From Meishania litoralis (GTDB taxonomy: Bacteria > Bacteroidota > Bacteroidia > Flavobacteriales > Flavobacteriaceae): 64,000 bases of DNA. Below are positions 18,501-27,017 of this stretch, in pieces. Below the pieces are notes generated by a model. That model was not told the origin of the DNA, made no database searches, and saw only the letters and a program-made list of their open reading frames with translations. The stretch lies in the NCBI RefSeq assembly GCF_042611095.1, contig NZ_JBHFPV010000002.1, positions 620,001 to 684,000 on the forward strand. Direction: 5' to 3'. Positions within the stretch are counted from its first letter, which is position 1, and each line of letters starts with the position of its first letter. Made by a program: the position numbers and the translations under genes.

Positions 18501-19698
18501 TGAGTCTTTCGAGAATTTCATTTAAAATGTCAAAGGCAACCGCCTCCTTGGTTTTTAAATCAAACGGTTTTATCTGCAAATTCTTGTCTATAAAGGTAAT
18601 TTTATTGGTGTCGCCACCAAAACCGGCACCAGAGTCGTTCATTGAGTTCAAAACGATGGCATCGAGGTTCTTTCTTTTTAGCTTGCCCTTGGCATTTTCA
18701 ATTTCATTTTCGGTCTCTAGGGCGAATCCGACCAAAAATTGTTTTTTCTTTATCTCTCCTAAGGATAATAAGATGTCCTTGTTCTTGACCAATTCAATGG
18801 AAAATCGGTCCTCCTTTTTCTTTATTTTCTGGCCCGCTACCTCTTTCGGACGGTAATCGGCCACGGCAGCGGCACATATTACAATGTCTGAATCATTAAA
18901 ATGATCATGTGCGGCCTGAAACATTTCTTCCCCCGATATCACATTGATCAATGTGACGTCATCGTTTTCGATGGATAAATTTGAAGGCCCGGAAATCAAT
19001 ACGACCTTGGCACCAAGATTCGCTGAGACTTTGGCCAATTCGTATCCCATTTTACCCGAAGAGTGGTTTCCTATAAAGCGAACCGGGTCTATCGGCTCAT
19101 ACGTCGGTCCGGCGGTGATCATTACCTGCTTTCCCTTTAAAGGAAGTCCTTTTGAAAGATAATCCTGCAGAAAACTTACGATATCCTCGGGTTCGGCCAT
19201 TCGCCCTTCGCCAATCAACCCGCTAGCCAGTTCACCGGAAGTAGCGGCAATCATGGTGTTTCCATAGGATTGCAATTTTTCGAATGAAACTTTGGTAGAC
19301 TTGTGTTTGTACATGTCGAGATCCATCGCAGGGGCAAAAAATACGGGACATTTTGCAGAAAGATAAACGGCAAGTAAAAGGTTATCACAAGTACCATTGG
19401 CCATTTTAGAAAGTGTATTGGCGGTGGCCGGGGCAATGAGCATCAGATCCGCCCAAAGACCGAGTTCCACATGATTGTTCCAATCGATGCTGTTATCTTC
19501 CTCTTTTACAAAAGAGGTAAGCACAGGGTTCTTGGATAATGTGGCCAAGGTCAATGGCGAAACAAAAGAGCTGGCACTCTCTGTCAAGATTACCTTGACA
19601 TTCGCACCAGCTTTTATCAGTAAACGAACGAGAAACGTTGTTTTATAGGCGGCAATCCCCCCGGTAATTCCTAAAAGGATGTTCTTTCCGCCCAACAT
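18493..19698 (-). CDS. coaBC: bifunctional phosphopantothenoylcysteine decarboxylase/synthetase
   Basis: CoaBC makes 4'-phosphopantetheine from 4'-phosphopantothenate and cysteine. The N-terminal flavin domain has GITGGIAAYK, the catalytic His in the NNHVELGLWAD stretch, and PAMDLDMY, the Bacteroidota variant of the PxMNxxMW motif. The CoaB half begins near residue 187 with ITAGPTYEPIDPVRFI and the conserved NHSSGKMG. Length (401) is normal. It is followed by DUF4835 with an overlap and preceded by rpoZ with a 5-bp gap. Confidence 0.96.
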   Translation of the reverse strand: MLGGKNILLGITGGIAAYKTTFLVRLLIKAGANVKVILTESASSFVSPLTLATLSKNPVLTSFVKEEDNSIDWNNHVELGLWADLMLIAPATANTLSKMANGTCDNLLLAVYLSAKCPVFFAPAMDLDMYKHKSTKVSFEKLQSYGNTMIAATSGELASGLIGEGRMAEPEDIVSFLQDYLSKGLPLKGKQVMITAGPTYEPIDPVRFIGNHSSGKMGYELAKVSANLGAKVVLISGPSNLSIENDDVTLINVISGEEMFQAAHDHFNDSDIVICAAAVADYRPKEVAGQKIKKKEDRFSIELVKNKDILLSLGEIKKKQFLVGFALETENEIENAKGKLKRKNLDAIVLNSMNDSGAGFGGDTNKITFIDKNLQIKPFDLKTKEAVAFDILNEILERLNA

Positions 19699-19703
19699 AA
19701 ATT

Positions 19704-20030
19704 CTAAGCGTCTTTCTCGGTATTCCTGTGGTAGATTTTATCGTTTAACCACTCTTCTACCGCCATTGCATGTGGTTTGGGCAATTTTTCGTAAAACTTT
19801 GAAACCTCGATTTGTTCTTTGTTCTCGAACACTTCTTCAAGACTGTCACTATAAGTCGCAAACTCTTCAAGTTTTTCCAAAAGTTCTTTTTTGATCTCGG
19901 AATTTATTTGCACCGCCCTTTTTGCGGTTATCGAAATCGCCTCGTAAATATTCTCGGTCTTTTGATCAAACTCGTTTCTATTTACCGTCACGGTAGAAAC
20001 AGGTGCTTTTGAATTTTTTAGATCGTTCAT
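19704..20030 (-). CDS. rpoZ: DNA-directed RNA polymerase omega subunit
   Basis: This 108-residue protein matches the Bacteroidota form of the small polymerase subunit that stabilises beta'. The NIYEAISITAKRAVQINSEI helix corresponds to the conserved Rpb6/omega core. The remainder is acidic and helical. It sits in the usual Bacteroidota order bamD-rpoZ-coaBC, 17 bp downstream of bamD, which supports the call although the protein is short. Confidence 0.9.
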   Translation of the reverse strand: MNDLKNSKAPVSTVTVNRNEFDQKTENIYEAISITAKRAVQINSEIKKELLEKLEEFATYSDSLEEVFENKEQIEVSKFYEKLPKPHAMAVEEWLNDKIYHRNTEKDA

Positions 20031-20047
20031 TATTGTTGTGATTGTTT

Positions 20048-20866
20048 TTATTTTGATACTTCGGTATAACCTTGCGAATCGCGCTCTATTCTTTCAAGCC
20101 ATTTATCGGCCTGCTTTCCATAAGCGGTTTCTGGATATTGTTTTTTTAGCTTCAAATAGGCGGTCTTTGCATGCTCCAGCCTTTCTTGTTTTAAGCGCTC
20201 AGAACTATTCAGGGCCAGTCTCGAAGCGGCTTCCAATTTGTAGAAAAGTGCCGCCTCTTGATAAATGGAACCTGGGTTGTCGGATACAAAATTGTCGAAT
20301 GCCGTCACCGCGGGTGTCAAGAAGGTATAATCGAATTCACCTATCTTATTGAACTGTCTTGCTATCTCAAATGCTTTTTTCTCCTTCTTAATGGTCAACT
20401 CCTTTGCCATTAAATTCGCCTCTTCGAAAAACTCGGAATCCGGATAGGTATTGATAAAGGTTTGAAGTTTGGTCAACGCCTTATCGGTATCTGTTTGGTC
20501 CAATGAGTATTCGGGCGAAAGCTCATAGTAACTTGAAGCTCCATAGAAAGCGGCTTCGAGTACTTTTTCACTTTTAGGATACGACTTGATAAAACGCTCG
20601 AACTGATACCCTGCCATGTTATAGTCCTTTCGCTGAAAATAAGTTTCGGCCAAAAAAAACATCACCCGCTCACCCTGGGGTTTGCCTATGTATTTTGGAG
20701 CGATCTGTTCGAACAAACGATTCGAACGTTTAAAGTCTTCTTCTTCGTACAAACTTTGGGCAAGTTCATATTTCGCTTTAATATCTTCATTTTTGAGCAC
20801 TTTCTGATATTCGCTGCAAGAGCCCAAAAACAGGATTAGGGATAAAAAAAGAAAGAGTGGCTTCAT
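20048..20866 (-). CDS. bamD: outer membrane protein assembly lipoprotein BamD
   Basis: BamD is a lipoprotein of the BAM complex that inserts beta-barrel proteins into the outer membrane. The signal peptide ends in the lipobox LGSC (Cys near residue 18). The mature part is built of tetratricopeptide-like helices (for example AQSLYEEEDFKRSNRLFEQI and AKTAYLKLKKQYPETAYG, shown here in part). The ATG at 20866 is preferred because a promoter box ends only 5 bp from the alternative ATG at 20878. It leads the bamD-rpoZ-coaBC-DUF4835-recN run. Confidence 0.93.
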   Translation of the reverse strand: MKPLFLFLSLILFLGSCSEYQKVLKNEDIKAKYELAQSLYEEEDFKRSNRLFEQIAPKYIGKPQGERVMFFLAETYFQRKDYNMAGYQFERFIKSYPKSEKVLEAAFYGASSYYELSPEYSLDQTDTDKALTKLQTFINTYPDSEFFEEANLMAKELTIKKEKKAFEIARQFNKIGEFDYTFLTPAVTAFDNFVSDNPGSIYQEAALFYKLEAASRLALNSSERLKQERLEHAKTAYLKLKKQYPETAYGKQADKWLERIERDSQGYTEVSK

Positions 20867-20882
20867 TTTAAAAAACATTTTG

Positions 20883-20890
20883 CAAAATTA
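20883..20890 (-). promoter_or_regulatory. -7 box upstream of bamD
   Basis: On the minus strand this reads TAATTTTG. A TTG lies 24 bp upstream (20917-20915), one base beyond the usual spacing. It would start the bamD-rpoZ-coaBC transcript close to 20877. Confidence 0.45.
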
Positions 20891-21056
20891 CGGATAATCA
20901 GCCGATTAAAAAAACAAAATCAATCCACTAAAATAAGTCTTAATGAATACAGAACAACGCTTTTGGCTAAGATTTAACGTTAGGCGCACTATCTCAATAA
21001 AAGTCAGTGAAAATGTGCCTTCGAACGGTTTAATTCTCGATTGGCCGGCACGGCCA

Positions 21057-21947
21057 CTAAGAGTGTACTTTGACAAACGGTTTAACGAAAGTTTCGATTT
21101 TTTGTTTCAAATGCGCAGTGGCCTCGACCAAAGGTAGTCGAACCGTGGCCCGCGAAAGGCCGAGCAATTCAAATATCGCTTTTATACCTGCCGGGTTTCC
21201 TTCCTCAAAAATCAAGCTCATACCTTCTTTAATGTCGGATTGCAATTTTTGGGCGGCATCAACTTCACCGGCTAGACCCAAACGTATCATCGTACTTAGT
21301 TCTATCGGCAGTCCCTGCCCCAAAACTGAGATTACGCCAGAACCACCACTTAAAACCGTGGGCAATGCTGTGGAGTCATCTCCGGAAATTACATGGAAAC
21401 TACTCGGTTTCCTTCCAATTATTTCGGCAATCTGATCCATATCGCCCGAAGCTTCCTTTATGGCCACGATATTGGCAAAATCATTGGCCAAACGCAAGGT
21501 GGTCTCCGGTGACATATTACTGCCGGTTCGACCAGGAACATTATACAAAATTATCGGTATCGGCGAAGCGGCGGAAATAGCCCTGAAGTGCTGGTAAATA
21601 CCCTCTTGTGTAGGCTTGTTGTAGTAGGGACTAACCGACAATATGGCATTGAACGCGTCTAGATCCAATGTCTGCAATTCGTCTATAATGGCCATTGTAT
21701 TATTACCCCCAACACCTAATACCAAGGGCAAACGACCTGCATTTGCGGCGATAACGGTATCGATGACCAATTGTTTTTCCGTTTTAGTAAGGGTGACCGA
21801 TTCGCCGGTCGTACCCAAAACGACCAAATAATCAACGCTACCATCGATACAATATTCCACAATGCGTACGAGTGCATCGGTATCTACCGAAAAATCTTCT
21901 TTGAACGGGGTAATCAAAGCAACACCGGTACCCACAAGCTGTTCCAT
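21057..21947 (-). CDS. dapA: 4-hydroxy-tetrahydrodipicolinate synthase
   Basis: DapA condenses pyruvate with aspartate semialdehyde in lysine and diaminopimelate synthesis. Key features are GTTGES near residue 45, the catalytic Tyr in ILYNVPGRTG, and the Schiff-base Lys in VAIKEASGD near residue 165. Length (296) is normal. It follows the unknown gene at 21952 with a 4-bp gap. dapF of the same pathway is at 47632. Confidence 0.96.
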   Translation of the reverse strand: MEQLVGTGVALITPFKEDFSVDTDALVRIVEYCIDGSVDYLVVLGTTGESVTLTKTEKQLVIDTVIAANAGRLPLVLGVGGNNTMAIIDELQTLDLDAFNAILSVSPYYNKPTQEGIYQHFRAISAASPIPIILYNVPGRTGSNMSPETTLRLANDFANIVAIKEASGDMDQIAEIIGRKPSSFHVISGDDSTALPTVLSGGSGVISVLGQGLPIELSTMIRLGLAGEVDAAQKLQSDIKEGMSLIFEEGNPAGIKAIFELLGLSRATVRLPLVEATAHLKQKIETFVKPFVKVHS

Positions 21948-21951
21948 ACCT

Positions 21952-22488
21952 TTAATTCTTTATTTCGTCAAGTACGTATAAATACTTTTTCAATTCAGAC
22001 TTGAATGTTTTAAAATCGTTTATCGGAACGTTAAGGATCAAATCGTTATAATGCTGGTCAACATCTTTGAAACCAACCCTGAAGCGTGCCTTGGTCTGTA
22101 TACTCATCAATTGGATCAACAAATTTTCCCCGGTATAATAATTTACCAACAAATCATATTCCCTACTTAAAAACTCAAGCGCATAACTGTTCTCTATGGC
22201 TCCGTTCCACCCAAGGTCCTTATCTGAAAAAACAGGGGTCGAATACGGTGAATTCTTATCGTAATAACTTTTATAGCCAATAATCTTGACGGCGTTGGGC
22301 CTCAGCGAATATTCTTCCTGAAACTGATAAAAAAGGTCGGTGTCTTCGAACTTGTCCATATCTACAATGCAACCAACGGATTTAATACCATGACTACGAT
22401 CAACCGCCCCTATCGGTTTGCTAAGTTCCTGTTTTAAGAATTTAAGTCCAGATTTGTACTTTAACTTATCTTTTATTCCCTTAAACAT
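21952..22488 (-). CDS. conserved flavobacterial protein, probably DUF6913
   Basis: This 178-residue soluble protein has no signal peptide and no catalytic motif that I recognise. It begins with a basic stretch (FKGIKDKLKYKSGLKFLKQEL) and has regularly spaced hydrophobic strands such as KSVGCIVDMDKF and YDLLVNYYTGENLLIQLMS. From memory the family is DUF6913, common just upstream of dapA in Flavobacteriaceae. It is cotranscribed with dapA from a promoter box at 22516. Function is unknown. Confidence 0.7.
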   Translation of the reverse strand: MFKGIKDKLKYKSGLKFLKQELSKPIGAVDRSHGIKSVGCIVDMDKFEDTDLFYQFQEEYSLRPNAVKIIGYKSYYDKNSPYSTPVFSDKDLGWNGAIENSYALEFLSREYDLLVNYYTGENLLIQLMSIQTKARFRVGFKDVDQHYNDLILNVPINDFKTFKSELKKYLYVLDEIKN

Positions 22489-22515
22489 GTATTTTTACGT
22501 TTATAAGCTCACTTA

Positions 22516-22523
22516 CAAATGTA
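22516..22523 (-). promoter_or_regulatory. -7 box upstream of the DUF6913-dapA operon
   Basis: On the minus strand this reads TACATTTG, matching TAnnTTTG, 28 bp before the ATG at 22488. No TTG at ideal spacing is seen. Confidence 0.4.
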
Positions 22524-22577
22524 AAGAATATCCCTCTGCAATCTGCGGCTAAGATAAAAAGGAGATTGATTTTAAAA

Positions 22578-23333
22578 ATGAAACATTTTGTTATAATCAT
22601 AACATTTATTGGGTTGTGTTCCTGCAAACAAAGTCCATATGCCTTGACCGAAATCGAGGCCCATCAATTAAGTGTCGACAGTACCTTGGTCGCAAATGAT
22701 TCGATCGAAGGTTTCATACTACCTTATCACAATCGAATCAATGAAGTCTTGGACAGCACCCTTGCTTACGCACCAACAATGATTACCAAAGATGATGGTA
22801 AGTACAATACAACGGCCGGCAATTTAATGGCCGATATTGTCTTTGAAGCGGCCAACCCCATTTACAAAGCAAGAACCGGTAATGAATTGGATTTTGTACT
22901 ATTGAACCATGGTGGCATTCGTTCGATCATTTCGAAAGGAAAGGTTTCGGCCAGGACGGCTTTTGAGGTAATGCCTTTCGAAAACACGATCGTTGTTGTG
23001 GACCTAACCGGGAAATCGGTCGAAAAACTCGTAAAATATCTAATGAACTCAAAAAGGGCGCATCCGATTTCGGGTATTCAGGTCGTACTGAACAAAAGTG
23101 GTGCGCTGAAATCGTTCAAAATACAGGGCAAACCTTTGGATACGGAACGCACCTATCATATAGCGACTTCCAACTACCTTGTTACCGGCGGCGATAATAT
23201 GGGTTTCTTTAAAGAAGCCGTCCGCATTACGGATACCGACTACTTGATACGAAATGCCATGATCGATCATTTTAAAAAGGTTGATACGATCGCGCCCAAG
23301 ATTGACGACCGTTTCTATAAACTCGGCATATAA
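22578..23333 (+). CDS. 5'-nucleotidase C-terminal domain lipoprotein
   Basis: This protein of 251 residues is the substrate-binding half of a UshA-type 5'-nucleotidase, encoded without its metal-binding half. A signal peptide ends in a lipobox (IGLCSC). The domain has TTAGNLMAD, LLNHGGIRS and the ATSNYLVTGGDNM loop that holds the nucleotide base. The partner catalytic domain is the next gene, which starts on the base after this stop. The ATG at 22578 is preferred to the TTG at 22566. Activity presumably needs the two proteins together. Confidence 0.88.
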   Translation: MKHFVIIITFIGLCSCKQSPYALTEIEAHQLSVDSTLVANDSIEGFILPYHNRINEVLDSTLAYAPTMITKDDGKYNTTAGNLMADIVFEAANPIYKARTGNELDFVLLNHGGIRSIISKGKVSARTAFEVMPFENTIVVVDLTGKSVEKLVKYLMNSKRAHPISGIQVVLNKSGALKSFKIQGKPLDTERTYHIATSNYLVTGGDNMGFFKEAVRITDTDYLIRNAMIDHFKKVDTIAPKIDDRFYKLGI

Positions 23334-24245
23334 ATGGATAGAAGGACTTTTTTAGATCGCACCTCGACAGCTTCCTTATTTATCGGTTTGGGAGGATTAT
23401 CAGTTGCTTCCTGTAATCAGGAAACTGTCAAAAAAATCACGATTCTGCACACGAACGACGTGCACAGCCATATCGACCCCTTCCCCAAGGACCACTCACA
23501 ATTCGCCAACCTAGGTGGACTGGCACGCAGGGCCAGTTTGGTAGAAAGTATACGCCAAGAAAATCCGAATACCTTGCTTTTCGATGCCGGGGATATTTTT
23601 CAAGGTACACCCTATTTTAATTTTTATGGCGGCGAGCTCGAGTTCAAGTTAATGAGCAAACTTAAATACGATGCGGCCACCATCGGAAACCATGATTTTG
23701 ACAACGGGGTTGAAGGATTGGCGGCGCAATTACCGCATGCCAAATTCAAATTGCTCTCTGCCAACTACGATTTCACCAATACCTTGATGGCAGGACATGT
23801 AAAACCATGGGAAACCTATTTCGCAGATGGTATTAAAGTGGGAGTTTACGGGCTAGGCATTCAGTTAAAAGGCTTGGTATCGGAGTCTCTTTTCAAAGAA
23901 ACCAAATATGTTCATCCCTACCCCGTAGCGCAGGATATGGAGCGCATTTTAAAAACCGAAGAAAAATGTGACCTCATCATCTGTCTTTCGCATATCGGCT
24001 ACGAATACAAAAACGAAGATAGGCCCAGCGACATTAAATTGGCGACCAAGACGAAATATACCGACCTGATCATCGGTGGCCATACCCATACTTTTTTGGA
24101 AAGGCCGACCGTGGTAAAAAATCAGATCGGAAATGATGTACTCGTCAACCAAGTTGGCTGTTTTGGAATTAATTTAGGCCGGGTCGATTTTTATTTCGAT
24201 GCAGCAAAGAACATATCCGCTAACGGAACCCGAATAATAGTTTAA
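23334..24245 (+). CDS. 5'-nucleotidase N-terminal metallophosphatase domain
   Basis: This 303-residue protein is the dinuclear metal phosphatase half of a UshA-type 5'-nucleotidase. Metal ligands appear in ILHTNDVHSH, FDAGDIFQG, TIGNHDFDNG and GGHTHTF. The N-terminus has a RRTF motif and a hydrophobic stretch ending in SC, suggesting Tat export, possibly as a lipoprotein. Its ATG directly abuts the TAA of the C-terminal-domain gene. The domain order is thus reversed and split compared with UshA. It probably scavenges nucleotides in the periplasm. Confidence 0.9.
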   Translation: MDRRTFLDRTSTASLFIGLGGLSVASCNQETVKKITILHTNDVHSHIDPFPKDHSQFANLGGLARRASLVESIRQENPNTLLFDAGDIFQGTPYFNFYGGELEFKLMSKLKYDAATIGNHDFDNGVEGLAAQLPHAKFKLLSANYDFTNTLMAGHVKPWETYFADGIKVGVYGLGIQLKGLVSESLFKETKYVHPYPVAQDMERILKTEEKCDLIICLSHIGYEYKNEDRPSDIKLATKTKYTDLIIGGHTHTFLERPTVVKNQIGNDVLVNQVGCFGINLGRVDFYFDAAKNISANGTRIIV

Positions 24246-24259
24246 AACAAACCCGTATT

Positions 24260-25039
24260 ATGAAAACCAAAGCATTACTCGCAATCATTACCGCAACCTG
24301 TTTTTTTAGCTTCGCACAGCACCAGAATGCAAATCGACAGTACTATCAGCTCAAAGTGTATTCATTCGATACCGATGAGCAAATGAAAAGAACCGATGCC
24401 TTTTTAAAAGATGCCTTTATGCCCGCACTCAAGAAATTGGACATTGGCCCGATCGGCGTTTTTAAACCCAGGGCTACCGATTCGGTCACCCCTAAAAAAA
24501 CCTATGTTCTGATTCCCTTCAACTCATTGGTGCAATTCGGTCTTTACGAAGATGCCATCATGGACGACGAAAAGTTTCAAAAGGATGGAAGTGCTTATCT
24601 GACTGCAGCCCACGATAAGGCGCCCTACAACCGAATTCAATCCATACTGATGCGGGCATTTGTAGAAATGCCGATCATGGAACCTTCGAAACTCGACGGG
24701 CCTCGAAAAGACCGTATTTATGAGCTAAGGAGTTACGAAGGGGCCACTGAGGACCTCTATCGTAAAAAAGTGGATATGTTCAATGCCGGTGGGGAAGTAA
24801 AACTGTTCGATCGGTTGGGTTTCAATGCGGTTTTTTATGCCGAAGTATTGTCCGGAAGTCGAATGCCCAATTTGATGTACATGACGACCCACGAAAACCA
24901 AGAAATACGAGATACCAATTGGAAAAATTTCGTAGACTCGCCAGAATGGGGCAAATTGAAGGTAATGCCCAAATACCAGAATACCGTTTCGCGCAACGAA
25001 CAGACCTTTCTTTACCCTACCGAGTATTCCGATTATTGA
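24260..25039 (+). CDS. secreted NIPSNAP family protein
   Basis: This 259-residue protein has a signal peptide (residues 1 to about 19, ending SFA). It carries two ferredoxin-like NIPSNAP units, the first with YYQLKVYSF and the second with YELRSYEG, both typical strands of the family. NIPSNAP proteins have no agreed catalytic role in bacteria. The gene lies 14 bp after the 5'-nucleotidase pair and may be cotranscribed. Its 3' end overlaps that of the convergent gene by 7 bp. Confidence 0.85.
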   Translation: MKTKALLAIITATCFFSFAQHQNANRQYYQLKVYSFDTDEQMKRTDAFLKDAFMPALKKLDIGPIGVFKPRATDSVTPKKTYVLIPFNSLVQFGLYEDAIMDDEKFQKDGSAYLTAAHDKAPYNRIQSILMRAFVEMPIMEPSKLDGPRKDRIYELRSYEGATEDLYRKKVDMFNAGGEVKLFDRLGFNAVFYAEVLSGSRMPNLMYMTTHENQEIRDTNWKNFVDSPEWGKLKVMPKYQNTVSRNEQTFLYPTEYSDY

Positions 25040-25335
25040 TATAGAACAAATTCGACCAACGTTTGAAGTTCTTGTTCCAAAGTAATTTTCGGAAAAGGCC
25101 TTCCGGCCCTGCGGTACCAATAGCCGGCGTTCCATTCATCGCCTTCCTTTCGGTGCAGATAGGCATGGATCCAACTGCCGAGAGTACTTTGCATTTCTTG
25201 GGCAATATCATGTGAGGCTTCCCAATCGCCTTTGGCTTCATGCCATAGGGCTTTTAGGCCTTCGGGCCAGTTATTGGAAGGGTTTTGCTCGGATAACGAA
25301 TCTTGAAACTCGGAATAATTCTCGGGCAGCTCCAT
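25033..25335 (-). CDS. conserved 99-residue protein of unknown function
   Basis: This small soluble protein has a composition rich in Trp and acidic residues. Its clear core is ALWHEAKGDWEASHDIAQ, then SWIHAYLHRKEGDEWNAGYW, then YRRAGRP. I remember this pattern from short uncharacterised proteins spread through Bacteroidota, Proteobacteria and Cyanobacteria, but know no function. It starts 3 bp after the aldehyde dehydrogenase stop, so it is the last gene of the ethanolamine-type cluster. It overlaps the convergent NIPSNAP gene by 7 bp. Confidence 0.85.
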   Translation of the reverse strand: MELPENYSEFQDSLSEQNPSNNWPEGLKALWHEAKGDWEASHDIAQEMQSTLGSWIHAYLHRKEGDEWNAGYWYRRAGRPFPKITLEQELQTLVEFVLYQ

Positions 25336-25338
25336 AAA

Positions 25339-26703
25339 TCAAGGTCTTAAATGAAATGATTTTGGCTGTACAAAAGCACGGATGCCCTGGGACGAAAGTG
25401 TCGACCCCAAACCGGAATTTTTTCTGCCCGACCACGGTACATTAGGGCTTACACGGTCGCAGCAATTCCAGTACGCCGTACCGACATTCAATTCGCTCAA
25501 CAACCTTAACGCCCGCTGTTCGTCATTTGAGAATACGGCGGCCGTCAACCCATAATCAGTATCGGCCATCAATTGCAAGGCTTCCTCATCCGAAGCAACC
25601 TTTTGGATTCCAATGATCGGTCCGAAAGATTCCGCTTTCATGACTTCCATTTCATGCGTGCAATCGCATAATACCGTAGGTTCAAAATAATATCCTTTGC
25701 CGTCCATTTCCTTTCCTCCTACCAATAGCGTTGCCCCCTTACCCCTTGCATCGGCGACTTGTTCCCTTAAAACCTGAATTTGTTGTTTCCGGGTCAACGG
25801 TCCTATAAAAGTCCCCAAATCCATCGGGTTTCCGATTTTATACGATTTCACTTCCTTGACAAAAGCATCGACAAATTTGTCATAAATTTTATCCGAAACA
25901 TAAATACGTTCCACGGCACAACAACTTTGTCCATTGTTATAAAAAGCACCTTCCGCCGCATTCATGGCGGCCTGTTCTACGTCGGCTACGTCTTCCATAA
26001 CGTAAAGCGGGTCTTTACCGCCCAGTTCAAGTTGCACCGGAACCAATTTGTGTGCCACCGTCTTGGCAATATGCAAACCTGTGGCATGGGATCCCGTAAA
26101 GAAATAACCGTCCAAATCGGCTTCAAGGATCTGCTGGCCCAAACTTCCATCGCCGACAACACATTGAAATACATTTTCCGGAATTCCAGCTTGCCATAAA
26201 TATTTTTCGAACTGCTTTCCCGTCAAGGAAGCAAATTCGGAAGGTTTGTATACAACTGAATTTCCTGCCATCAAAGCATACAGAAACACATTGTACCCAA
26301 CATTGTACGGAAAGTTCCAGGCCGAAATATTGGCAATTACGCCCAATGGTTCGTAAACAATCTTTTCATGGGTACTTCCCGAATCGACCAAGGTTTCGGA
26401 GGCCAGCCATTTTTCCGCATTTTGTCGTAAATGTTCGATCCGATTTTGGGCACCCTTGATCTCATTGAGTGATTGCTGCAACGGTTTACCCGTCTCTGAA
26501 GTCATAATTTCGGCAAATTCGTTTACGTTTTCTTGAATCAGTTCCCCAAACCGAACGATGCATCCAAGACGCTCTTGTACAGGTTTAAGGCCCCATGGGC
26601 GTTGGCCTTTACGCAACGATTCCATGACTTTGGACAATTCGTCCTTTGATGTTTCCTTTAATTCTGCTATGACTTCCTCGGTAGCCGGACTTATTATTTG
26701 CAT
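25339..26703 (-). CDS. NAD(P)-dependent aldehyde dehydrogenase
   Basis: This 454-residue enzyme oxidises an aldehyde to the acid. The motifs are NISAWNFPYNVG (about 125-136), the general base Glu226 in LELGGK, and the catalytic Cys261 in NNGQSCC. The QSCC form and the length resemble succinate-semialdehyde-type enzymes. It lies on the same strand as the glutamine synthetase, Fe-alcohol dehydrogenase and amidotransferase genes. I infer that it oxidises a gamma-glutamyl aminoaldehyde made by those enzymes. It is separated from them by a repeat-bracketed GIY-YIG pseudogene. Confidence 0.93.
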   Translation of the reverse strand: MQIISPATEEVIAELKETSKDELSKVMESLRKGQRPWGLKPVQERLGCIVRFGELIQENVNEFAEIMTSETGKPLQQSLNEIKGAQNRIEHLRQNAEKWLASETLVDSGSTHEKIVYEPLGVIANISAWNFPYNVGYNVFLYALMAGNSVVYKPSEFASLTGKQFEKYLWQAGIPENVFQCVVGDGSLGQQILEADLDGYFFTGSHATGLHIAKTVAHKLVPVQLELGGKDPLYVMEDVADVEQAAMNAAEGAFYNNGQSCCAVERIYVSDKIYDKFVDAFVKEVKSYKIGNPMDLGTFIGPLTRKQQIQVLREQVADARGKGATLLVGGKEMDGKGYYFEPTVLCDCTHEMEVMKAESFGPIIGIQKVASDEEALQLMADTDYGLTAAVFSNDEQRALRLLSELNVGTAYWNCCDRVSPNVPWSGRKNSGLGSTLSSQGIRAFVQPKSFHLRP

Positions 26704-26997
26704 CTGTTCTTTTTAACTGTTTTAATGGTCAAGGAAATATTATACAAACATAATCGGTTGCTTTGATAAATCGGTTAACGGACGCTTCATAATCTGCTTA
26801 TTTTTTTCACTAAACAAAATTTCCGCTAAACTAATATCGTGCTTCGGATGCGCTTCGACATAAATTGCGCCTCGACAGGCTCGGCGTGACAATACATTCT
26901 TCATTTGCTATTATCATTACTTGAATTCTAGTGCATCGGACCTTCAACATGACGCTAGAGTTTCGGTTCGTTGTACGGCCAGATCAACAGAACAATG
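26704..26997. other. intergenic stretch before the aldehyde dehydrogenase, repeat-bearing
   Basis: About 290 bp without a gene lie between the aldehyde dehydrogenase start and the end of the GIY-YIG reading frame. The first 150 bp show nothing recognisable. The rest is the left part and interior of the inverted-repeat element at 26870-27017. No convincing TAnnTTTG box for the aldehyde dehydrogenase was found. Confidence 0.6.
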
Positions 26998-27017
26998 TCA
27001 GTCCGAACCTGTCGAGG
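26870..27017. repeat. terminal-inverted-repeat element, copy A
   Basis: Two 22-bp arms at 26870-26891 and 26996-27017 are inverted repeats that differ at three positions. The left arm starts CCTCGACAGG and ends GTGACA. The interior of about 104 bp is homologous to copy C, for example the shared ACTTGAATT and GAGTTTC stretches. The right arm also encodes the last residues and the stop codon of the GIY-YIG reading frame. There is no transposase, so it is MITE-like. Confidence 0.8.
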
